In this document: one piece after another, positions 1 to 5,566 of the stretch
How positions within the stretch are numbered: the first letter of the stretch is position 1
Layout: each line of letters starts with the position of its first letter
NCBI GenBank assembly: GCA_030730545.1
Contig: JANQUX010000187.1
Coordinates: 1-7,009 of the forward strand
Direction: 5' to 3'
From: Maribacter sp.
GTDB taxonomy: Bacteria; Bacteroidota; Bacteroidia; Flavobacteriales; Flavobacteriaceae
Length of the DNA stretch: 7,009 bases
Notes under the pieces: model-generated
What the model was told of the DNA's origin: nothing
What the model saw: only the letters and a program-made list of their open reading frames with translations
Databases searched by the model: none
Made by a program: the position numbers and the translations under genes

Positions 1-888
1 AGCTGCAATCGACAAAGCACCTGCAGGCTCAACAACTATAGCATCTCTATTATAGAGGTCCAGAATAGTTTGGCATGCCTTGCCTTCGTCGACCGTAATC
101 ATATTATCCAAATAATAATTACAGATAGCATAAGTTAGATTTCCAACTTTTTTAACCGCAGCACCATCAATAAACTTGTCTATATGATCCAGAGCAACTA
201 CTTCACCTGCCTCAATCGATGTTTTCATTGATGGAGCACCTTTAGGTTCAACACCAATAATTTTCGTACTAGGCGAAAGCTCACTAAAAACACTAATGAG
301 TCCCGATGCTAGACCACCACCACCAATACATACAAAAAGATAATCGATAGGTGTTTTTGATTGCGAAATCAACTCAAGACCAACAGTCGCTTGCCCTTCT
401 ATGATTTTAGGGTCATCGAACGGGTGTACAAAAATCATCCCTGTTTTATCCCCATAAATTCTGGCAGCTAAAGAAGCGTCGTCAAAAGTATCACCCTCTA
501 ATACAACTTCTACCCATTCGCCACCGAATAATTTCGTCTGTTCAACTTTTTGCTTTGGTGTCACCGAAGGCATATAAATAGTCCCTTTAATTTTTAAATG
601 AAAGCAAGCAAAAGCCACACCCTGCGCATGATTACCTGCACTGGCACAAATGACACCCTTCGCTCGTTCTTCTTCGGTTAAAGAGCTTATTTTATTAAAA
701 GCACCTCTAATTTTATACGATCGAACGCGTTGCAGATCTTCACGCTTTAAACGAACTTGACAGTTATATTGTTTAGAAAGCCTAATACTTTCGGTTAACG
801 GAGTTACCTCTGAAATTTCAGAAATGGTCTGTGCAGCCTGTAAGACATCATCTAATTTTGGAAAATAAGCCGGCTTCGTCCCTTTCAT
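1..888 (-). CDS. ilvA: Threonine deaminase (threonine ammonia-lyase, biosynthetic), 3' end cut by window edge
   Basis: PLP enzyme that deaminates L-threonine to 2-oxobutanoate and ammonia, the committed step to isoleucine. The frame is open from an ATG at 888-886 to base 1, giving 296 residues. It begins MKGTKPAYFPKLDDV and the last visible residues are VVEPAGALSIAA. Fold-type II PLP signatures are clear: SYKIRGA with the Schiff-base lysine at K59, SAGNHAQG at 83-90, and the phosphate-binding glycine loop GGGGLASG at 189-196. An in-frame TAG at 903-901 lies 12 nt upstream of the ATG, and there is no other in-frame ATG, so the start is secure. The catalytic domain is nearly complete. The C-terminal ACT-like regulatory domain expected in biosynthetic IlvA would lie beyond the window, so isoleucine feedback control cannot be judged. 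It is the last visible gene of the operon, separated from ilvC by the longest gap here (153 nt). A catabolic or serine-dehydratase role is less likely given the neighbours. Confidence 0.95.
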   Translation of the reverse strand, partial: MKGTKPAYFPKLDDVLQAAQTISEISEVTPLTESIRLSKQYNCQVRLKREDLQRVRSYKIRGAFNKISSLTEEERAKGVICASAGNHAQGVAFACFHLKIKGTIYMPSVTPKQKVEQTKLFGGEWVEVVLEGDTFDDASLAARIYGDKTGMIFVHPFDDPKIIEGQATVGLELISQSKTPIDYLFVCIGGGGLASGLISVFSELSPSTKIIGVEPKGAPSMKTSIEAGEVVALDHIDKFIDGAAVKKVGNLTYAICNYYLDNMITVDEGKACQTILDLYNRDAIVVEPAGALSIAA

Positions 889-899
889 ATGATTTGCAT
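885..899 (-). CDS. Possible mini-ORF Met-Gln-Ile-Ile overlapping the ilvA start
   Basis: The sequence ATGCAAATCATATGA reads ATG CAA ATC ATA TGA, four codons of which two are isoleucine. The A of its last sense codon and the TG of its TGA form the ilvA start codon (ATGA-type overlap), so ribosomes ending here could re-initiate on ilvA. The frame is so short that chance is quite likely; I include it because it and the 959-979 frame are the only ATG-started frames in the leader. Confidence 0.12.
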   Translation of the reverse strand: MQII

Positions 900-938
900 T
901 CTAATGTTTAAAAATTTATAAACTTGTATGAAACCTAA

Positions 939-1017
939 ATTGTCCGCCTAAGGACAGTCTATGTAATAACGATACACATTGGAATCGTAATTTTTAGAAT
1001 GCGCTCAACCGGACAAT
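939..1017 (-). repeat. Mutually exclusive inverted repeats around the mini-ORF
   Basis: ATTGTCCG at 939-946 and CGGACAAT at 1010-1017 (plus-strand reading) form a perfect 8-bp inverted repeat whose arms are 63 nt apart. The same downstream arm also pairs locally: TGTCC at 941-945 with GGACA at 952-956 around a 6-nt loop. In the minus-strand transcript, segment 945-941 can therefore pair either with 956-952 (short hairpin after the mini-ORF) or with the far upstream segment 1015-1011 (long-range stem enclosing the mini-ORF), but not with both. The repeats are seen directly; any switching function is inference. Confidence 0.4.
959..979 (-). CDS. Possible leader peptide, Met-Cys-Ile-Val-Ile-Thr
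   Basis: A six-codon frame, ATG TGT ATC GTT ATT ACA followed by TAG, lies 70 nt upstream of ilvA. Four of its five residues after Met are isoleucine, valine or threonine, which are the two end products of this operon and the substrate of IlvA. Its stop codon is 2 nt from the 5' arm of a small hairpin (956-941). Leader peptides of known Ile/Val and Thr attenuators are enriched for such codons but are usually longer. No Shine-Dalgarno sequence is visible, which is normal for this lineage. Chance is a real alternative because Ile codons are common in AT-rich DNA. Confidence 0.25.
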   Translation of the reverse strand: MCIVIT

Positions 1018-1041
1018 CAGTATCTATAAAAGATTATAACT

Positions 1042-2517
1042 CTATACGATAGGCTTCATTGCCGTCATTGACTCACGTAAACGAGTACCAACGATTTCTA
1101 CCGGATGCGTACGTAATGCCTTATTTATAGCAATTAACTGAGCATTATCTACATCGTTATCAATACCTTCTGAGAAGTTTTTACCGATAACATCAGTATC
1201 TATACCTTTCATAAAGTCAGTTAATAAAGGCTTACATGCGTGATCAAAAAGATAACAACCATATTCAGCTGTATCAGAAATAACACGGTTCATTTCAAAC
1301 AATTTCTTACGAGCAATTGTGTTTGCAATTAAAGGCGTTTCGTGTAAAGACTCGTAGTATGCTGATTCTGCTATGATACCAGATTCTGTCATTGCTTCAA
1401 AAGCCAATTCAACACCAGCTCTTACCATAGCAACCATTAATACGCCATTATCATAGAATTCTTGCTCTGTAATTTCTTGATTACCAGCAGGTGTTTTCTC
1501 GAAAGCAGTTTCACCTGTTGCAGCTCTCCAAGTCAATAAATTCTTATCATCATTAGCCCAATCTTCCATCATGGTTTTTGAGAAGTGACCAGTCATAATA
1601 TCATCCATATGCTTTTGAAACAACGGACGCATAATATCTTTTAGTTCTTCGGATAATTCAAAAGCCTTTACTTTTGAAGGATTAGTAAGACGGTCCATCA
1701 TATGTGTAATACCACCGTACTTCATTCCTTCAGTAATAGTTTCCCATCCGTATTGGATAAGTTTAGAAGCATAACCAGCGTCAATTCCTTTCTCTATCAT
1801 TTTATCAAAACAAAGAATAGAACCTGTTTGTAACAAACCACAAAGAATAGTTTGCTCGCCCATTAAATCTGATTTTACTTCAGCAACAAAAGAAGACATT
1901 AATACACCAGCTCTATCACCACCAGTACCCACTGCATATGCTTTTGCTTGCTCTAAGCCTTTACCCTGATGGTCATTATCTGGGTGAACCGCTATTAAAG
2001 TTGGTACACCGAAACCTCTTTTATATTCTTCACGTACTTCTGATCCCGGACATTTTGGCGCAACCATAATTACCGTGATATCTTCACGTATTTGCATACC
2101 TTCTTCAACGATATTAAAACCGTGAGAGTACGAAAGTGTAGCATCTTTTTTCATTAGAGGCATTACTGAACCTACCACAGCAGTATGTTGCTTATCCGGA
2201 GTAAGGTTTATTACAACATCGGCAGTAGGAATCAATTCTTGATAAGTACCAACTGTGAATCCGTTTTCTGAGGCATTGATAAAAGATTGTCTTTTTTCTT
2301 TTATAGCAGCATCACGAAGTGTGTAAGAGATATCTAAACCAGAATCTCTCATGTTCAACCCTTGGTTCAACCCTTGTGCACCACAACCTACGATAACAAT
2401 TTTTTTGCCTTTTAAAGCATTTACGCCATCTGCAAACTCAGACGAATCCATGAAACGACATTTTCCAAGTTGCGTTAATTTATCCCTTAATGATAGCGTA
2501 TTAAAATAATTGGCCAT
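1042..2517 (-). CDS. ilvC: Ketol-acid reductoisomerase, class II (long form)
   Basis: NADPH- and Mg2+-dependent enzyme that isomerises and reduces 2-acetolactate and 2-aceto-2-hydroxybutanoate to the dihydroxy acids of valine and isoleucine synthesis. The protein has 491 residues, the same length as E. coli IlvC, and aligns to it almost without gaps (N-terminus [20 protein letters not shown]). The Rossmann loop GCGAQG is at 44-49. Residues matching the E. coli NADPH 2'-phosphate site are R68, R76 and S78, while position 69 is Asp where E. coli has Lys. Metal and catalytic residues are at E. coli numbering: D217, E221, E389, E393, with H132, K155 and S414 also present. The duplicated C-terminal knotted domain marks class II. 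The ATG at 2517-2515 has an A-rich leader without Shine-Dalgarno sequence. The gene lies 39 nt downstream of ilvN, consistent with co-transcription, and ends with TAG. Confidence 0.98.
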   Translation of the reverse strand: MANYFNTLSLRDKLTQLGKCRFMDSSEFADGVNALKGKKIVIVGCGAQGLNQGLNMRDSGLDISYTLRDAAIKEKRQSFINASENGFTVGTYQELIPTADVVINLTPDKQHTAVVGSVMPLMKKDATLSYSHGFNIVEEGMQIREDITVIMVAPKCPGSEVREEYKRGFGVPTLIAVHPDNDHQGKGLEQAKAYAVGTGGDRAGVLMSSFVAEVKSDLMGEQTILCGLLQTGSILCFDKMIEKGIDAGYASKLIQYGWETITEGMKYGGITHMMDRLTNPSKVKAFELSEELKDIMRPLFQKHMDDIMTGHFSKTMMEDWANDDKNLLTWRAATGETAFEKTPAGNQEITEQEFYDNGVLMVAMVRAGVELAFEAMTESGIIAESAYYESLHETPLIANTIARKKLFEMNRVISDTAEYGCYLFDHACKPLLTDFMKGIDTDVIGKNFSEGIDNDVDNAQLIAINKALRTHPVEIVGTRLRESMTAMKPIV

Positions 2518-2556
2518 TTTGTATTTACTTTATTTGATTATTGTTATGATTCTTTA

Positions 2557-3075
2557 TTAAAATTCTTTTAGTATCGCTGAAATTTTCATTTCATCTTTTG
2601 TAACCGAAATACGGCCAGAGCGTACAAACTGCATGATGCCGTACGGCTTTAATTGATCGTGCATTTCATCGATTTCATTTCTTCTACCGCTTTTGGCGAT
2701 TACAAAAAAGTCTCTAGATACTGTGACGATCTGTGCATTGTTATCTTTTATAATATTCTGAATTTGACGTTCATCGAATAAAAGGCCTGATGCTATTTTG
2801 AACAAAGCAGATTCTTGATAAATGGTTTCATCATCAGTATGATAAAATGCTTTTATGACTTCTATTTGCTTCTCGATCTGACCCACAATATTATGCACCC
2901 ACTTTTCGGTCGTATGTGCTACAATCGTAAATTTAGAAACATCATCAATCTCTGATTTAGAGACATTTAGACTCTCTATATTAATATGTCTCTTTAAAAA
3001 TATACCTGATATTCTATTCAGTAATCCAACATTATTTTCTGAATATACCGATATTGTAAACCATTTATTTTCCAT
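2557..3075 (-). CDS. ilvN: Acetolactate (acetohydroxyacid) synthase small, regulatory subunit
   Basis: Regulatory partner of IlvB that activates the large subunit and carries valine feedback inhibition (also named ilvH in some genomes). I choose the ATG at 3075-3073, giving 172 residues beginning MENKWFTISVYSE; a TTG three codons upstream (3084) would give 175. The N-terminal ACT domain spans about residues 5-78 with the signature NNVGLLNRISGIF and then NIESLNVS. N14, G17 and N32 match the E. coli IlvH residues N11, G14 and N29 that line the valine site, so valine sensitivity is predicted. Residues from about 85 to 160 form the C-terminal ACT-like domain of the family. The length is slightly above E. 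coli IlvH (163). Unusually, a methyltransferase gene separates it from ilvB. A 7-bp hairpin (3110-3093) lies just upstream. Confidence 0.96.
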   Translation of the reverse strand: MENKWFTISVYSENNVGLLNRISGIFLKRHINIESLNVSKSEIDDVSKFTIVAHTTEKWVHNIVGQIEKQIEVIKAFYHTDDETIYQESALFKIASGLLFDERQIQNIIKDNNAQIVTVSRDFFVIAKSGRRNEIDEMHDQLKPYGIMQFVRSGRISVTKDEMKISAILKEF

Positions 3076-3092
3076 AAGCTTCAATTACCTAT

Positions 3093-3110
3093 TCCTTTTA
3101 TTCAAAAGGA
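3093..3110 (-). repeat. Hairpin upstream of ilvN
   Basis: TCCTTTT and AAAAGGA form a perfect 7-bp inverted repeat around a 4-nt loop, 17 nt before the ilvN ATG. The stem is A/T-rich and has no U-run after it in the minus-strand direction, so it is a poor terminator candidate. Its 3' arm contains AAAGGA, a Shine-Dalgarno-like string, so the hairpin could mask a ribosome site for the alternative TTG start at 3084. The function is unknown and chance is possible. Confidence 0.35.
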
Positions 3111-3139
3111 TTTTATGGTGTCATTATAATTAATCTCTA

Positions 3140-3718
3140 TTATTTCTTTACGGCCATAATTAAGCCTGTTGACCAATTCATTTTAGTCAGTTGTAAATCA
3201 TCTCGTTGTTCTAAATACGCTGTCAATTTCATCACATTATCCTCATGACCATCAGGCCAATTTGGTTGTTTTGTCATATCGTCGATGATGTAAAATCCGC
3301 CAACATGAAGTAAATTTAAAACCTCATCGATTTCGCTATACTTACCTGGCCAAGCATCGGCAAAAATCAAATCGAATTTTGCACCTGAATATTCATTTAT
3401 CCAACCGGTTCCATCTTTACAAATAACCTCAACCCTATTATCACTACCAAAATAACTAGTAGCAATAGCAATTAAGGCTGCATCATTATCTACGGATATT
3501 AATTTAGAACCAGCATCCATACCTTCTATCATCCAAGAAAGGCTTAAACCTATACCGGTACCAATTTCTAAAAATCTACCTTTTGGCTTAGATGCTATTA
3601 AGGTTTTGAGAAAGCTACCAACGTACAAGTCTGACGGCATCGTGAACCCGATCTCTTGAGATTTACGAGTAATTTCCGTATGAATTTTTGGAATGTCTTG
3701 TATGTCAGTATCGTTCAT
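3140..3718 (-). CDS. Class I SAM-dependent methyltransferase, putative O-methyltransferase
   Basis: A 192-residue soluble protein with a Rossmann-type SAM-binding fold and no signal peptide or membrane segment. Motif I is FLEIGTGIGLS (49-59). The acidic residue expected to hold the SAM ribose is D77 in SVDND. Motif IV is FDLIFADAWPGKY (115-127) and the following strand is GGFYIIDDM (140-148). The DAWPGKY plus DD arrangement (D121, K126, Y127, D146, D147) resembles the metal-binding Asp pattern and Lys/Tyr of catechol-type O-methyltransferases, so a divalent-cation-dependent O-methyltransferase is the best guess; this is by analogy. The substrate cannot be told. The gene starts at an ATG (3718-3716) only 21 nt after the ilvB stop and precedes ilvN, so it should be co-transcribed with the pathway. 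It is not part of the standard Ile/Val route. Base composition looks like that of its neighbours, giving no sign of recent transfer. Confidence 0.88.
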   Translation of the reverse strand: MNDTDIQDIPKIHTEITRKSQEIGFTMPSDLYVGSFLKTLIASKPKGRFLEIGTGIGLSLSWMIEGMDAGSKLISVDNDAALIAIATSYFGSDNRVEVICKDGTGWINEYSGAKFDLIFADAWPGKYSEIDEVLNLLHVGGFYIIDDMTKQPNWPDGHEDNVMKLTAYLEQRDDLQLTKMNWSTGLIMAVKK

Positions 3719-3739
3719 GAGATGGTTTTTTTTCCTTAT

Positions 3740-5473
3740 TTACTTCAATCTAACTTCAGAAACCGAAGCTCCAGAAGGTATCATTGGAAAAACGTTATCT
3801 TCTTGTTCTACCTTAACTTCTAAGAAATAGGGTTCTTTAGATGCCATCATTTCTTGAATAGTAGATTTCAAATCTTTACGCTCAGAAATTCTTTTTGCCT
3901 CAATACTATAACTTTCTGCAATTTTTACAAAATCAGGATTCACCATAACCGTCGATGCATATCTTTTTTCAAAGAATAATTCTTGCCATTGGCGAACCAT
4001 ACCTAAGTGCTCATTGTTCAACACAACGATTTTAACAGGAACCTTATGCTGAAAAATTACTCCTAATTCTTGAATAGTCATTTGAAAACCACCATCGCCA
4101 ATAATAGCAACCACTTCCCTATCCATTGCACCCATTTTGGCACCAATAGCTGCTGGTAGGGCAAAGCCCATTGTCCCTAATCCGCCAGAAGTTATATTAC
4201 TTTTAGATTGAGAGAATTTGGCATACCTACAAGCAATCATTTGATGTTGACCAACATCAGACACAATAACCGCCTTATTATTTGAAGCCAAATTGATTTC
4301 TTCGATCACCTCACCCATAGTCAACCCATCTTTAGTTGGGTGAATATCATTTTTTATAATCGTATCGTACTCAATTTTATATTTCTCTTTAAATATGTTA
4401 TGCCAAGCTTCGTGCTTATTTTCATTTACCAATGGTAAAATCAACCCTAAGGTATCTTTTGAATTACCCAAAACAGCAACATCTGCATGCACATTTTTAT
4501 TAATCTCAGCAGGGTCAATTTCAAAGTGTAGTACTTTGGCTTGTTTTGCATAATCTTCTAGCCTGCCGGTTACACGATCGTCAAAACGCATACCTATGGC
4601 AAGCAACACGTCGCATTCGTTCGTCATTAGGTTAGGTCCGTAATTACCGTGCATACCTACCATACCCACATTTAAAGGGTGAGCTGTATCTAAGGCAGAA
4701 GCCCCCATAATTGTCCAAGCTGCTGGTATATTTGCTTTTTCAACCAATTCTTTTAATTCTTTCTCTGCCTGACCTAGAATTACACCTTGACCCCAAACGA
4801 TAAATGGTTTTTTAGCACTGTTGATTAAATCGGCAGCTGCTTGTATGGCACTCATTTCTGGTTTTGGAACCGGCTTGTAACTGCGAACACCAGTACATTT
4901 CTTATAAGAGAAATCGAACTTGTCTATTTGAGCATTCTTAGTGATATCAATTAAAACCGGACCTGGTCTACCAGACTTGGCTATATAAAAAGCCTTTGCC
5001 ATTACTTCTGGAATTTCAGAAGCTTCGGTTATTTGGTAGTTCCATTTCGTTACCGGGGTAGAAATACCAATGATATCTGTTTCTTGAAAAGCATCGGTAC
5101 CCAATAAATGTCTTGTAACTTGCCCAGTAATACAAACCATAGGTGTTGAATCTATTTGTGCATCGGCAAGACCAGTGACTAAATTGGTCGCTCCAGGTCC
5201 AGAAGTTGCTATAGCAACCCCGACTCTACCAGAAACACGAGCATAACCTTGAGCAGCATGTGTAGCACCCTGTTCATGTCTGGTTAGTATGTGCGTTAGT
5301 TTATCTTGAAATTTATATAGCTCGTCATAGACAGGCATAATAGCACCACCTGGGTAGCCATACATTGTTTCGACCCCTTCGGCCAACAAACAATGAATTA
5401 TTGCCTCTGCTCCAGAAATCTTTATAGCTTTCTTGGAATCTGTACCTTTTTTCTTCTCTTTTACTGTTTCCAT
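3740..5473 (-). CDS. ilvB: Acetolactate (acetohydroxyacid) synthase large, catalytic subunit
   Basis: ThDP-, Mg2+- and FAD-dependent enzyme that condenses two pyruvates to 2-acetolactate, or pyruvate with 2-oxobutanoate to 2-aceto-2-hydroxybutanoate. The 577-residue protein opens with a lysine-rich tail of about 18 residues, then the PYR domain with GYPGGAIMPVYDEL (39-52) and the ThDP-activating glutamate E67 in RHEQGA. The central FAD-associated domain carries RFDDRVTG (296-303) and IDPAEI (319-324). The PP domain has the ThDP/Mg motif GDGGFQM (459-465) ending in NN (486-487), then GMVRQW (491-496). The C-terminal MIPSGAS segment (564-570) is intact. FAD-type sequence and the nearby ilvN distinguish it from catabolic acetolactate synthase. 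Residue T120 stands where plant enzymes have the herbicide-site proline (P197 in Arabidopsis). The first in-frame ATG after an upstream TGA (5485-5483) was taken as start. Confidence 0.98.
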   Translation of the reverse strand: METVKEKKKGTDSKKAIKISGAEAIIHCLLAEGVETMYGYPGGAIMPVYDELYKFQDKLTHILTRHEQGATHAAQGYARVSGRVGVAIATSGPGATNLVTGLADAQIDSTPMVCITGQVTRHLLGTDAFQETDIIGISTPVTKWNYQITEASEIPEVMAKAFYIAKSGRPGPVLIDITKNAQIDKFDFSYKKCTGVRSYKPVPKPEMSAIQAAADLINSAKKPFIVWGQGVILGQAEKELKELVEKANIPAAWTIMGASALDTAHPLNVGMVGMHGNYGPNLMTNECDVLLAIGMRFDDRVTGRLEDYAKQAKVLHFEIDPAEINKNVHADVAVLGNSKDTLGLILPLVNENKHEAWHNIFKEKYKIEYDTIIKNDIHPTKDGLTMGEVIEEINLASNNKAVIVSDVGQHQMIACRYAKFSQSKSNITSGGLGTMGFALPAAIGAKMGAMDREVVAIIGDGGFQMTIQELGVIFQHKVPVKIVVLNNEHLGMVRQWQELFFEKRYASTVMVNPDFVKIAESYSIEAKRISERKDLKSTIQEMMASKEPYFLEVKVEQEDNVFPMIPSGASVSEVRLK

Positions 5474-5493
5474 AATTAATGATCAAATTCAAG

Positions 5494-5507
5494 TCTTGCA
5501 TTCAAGA
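5494..5507 (-). repeat. Small hairpin in the ilvD-ilvB gap
   Basis: TCTTG and CAAGA form a perfect 5-bp inverted repeat with a 4-nt loop, 20 nt before the ilvB ATG. The heptamer ATTCAAG (plus-strand reading) also occurs twice with a 13-nt period, at 5487-5493 and 5500-5506. The structure is weak, lacks a U-run and may be chance. It coincides with the end of an 11-codon frame (5537-5502). Confidence 0.25.
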
Positions 5508-5537
5508 GTTACAAATACCTGATATTATATTTCGCAT
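5502..5537 (-). CDS. Possible small leader ORF upstream of ilvB
   Basis: An 11-codon frame encoding Met-Arg-Asn-Ile-Ile-Ser-Gly-Ile-Cys-Asn-Ser and ending in TGA lies within the 93-nt gap between ilvD and ilvB. Three of ten residues after Met are isoleucine, two of them adjacent ATA codons. Its Ser and stop codons overlap the 5' arm of the 5507-5494 hairpin. No Shine-Dalgarno sequence or conserved protein is evident. In such AT-rich DNA ATA and ATT codons are frequent, so this is only a candidate. Confidence 0.15.
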   Translation of the reverse strand: MRNIISGICNS

Positions 5538-5566
5538 AGAATCTAAATAAGATCTAGCGCTGTTAT

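Larger units (their letters stand above)
889..1041 (-). promoter_or_regulatory. ilvC-ilvA intergenic leader with possible attenuation-like element
   Basis: This 153-nt non-coding stretch lies between the ilvC stop and the ilvA start and is the longest gap in the operon. Read in the direction of transcription it contains, in order: an AT-only dyad (1038-1025); a segment ATTGTCCG (1017-1010); a mini-ORF Met-Cys-Ile-Val-Ile-Thr-stop (979-959); a hairpin TGTCC/GGACA (956-941); an A/T palindrome GTTTA...TAAAC (923-906); and a second mini-ORF Met-Gln-Ile-Ile-stop (899-885) overlapping the ilvA ATG. No U-run follows the hairpin directly, so it does not look like a classical intrinsic terminator, and no good Bacteroidota promoter (TTG, about 19 nt, TAnnTTTG) was found. 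Regulation of ilvA by this leader is an inference from layout only. Confidence 0.35.

Noticed and set aside
906..937. Candidate ilvA promoter with -7-like TAGGTTTC (937-930) or TAAATTTT (919-912)
   Set aside because: Each matches TAnnTTTG imperfectly and neither has a TTG/TTTG -33 element at the right spacing, so no promoter is called.
1025..1038. Dyad TATAA/TTATA just after the ilvC stop as a terminator
   Set aside because: The 5-bp stem is entirely A/T and is not followed by a U-run on the minus strand; too weak for an intrinsic terminator.
3113..3124. Mini-ORF Met-Thr-Pro upstream of ilvN
   Set aside because: Three codons with no Ile or Val; best taken as a chance frame and used as a caution against over-reading the other mini-ORFs.
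5440..5498. Frame starting Met-Gln-Asp-Leu-Asn-Leu-Ile-Ile at 5498 and running into ilvB out of frame
   Set aside because: It continues past the ilvB start in another frame without recognisable protein character, so it is likely a shadow frame.
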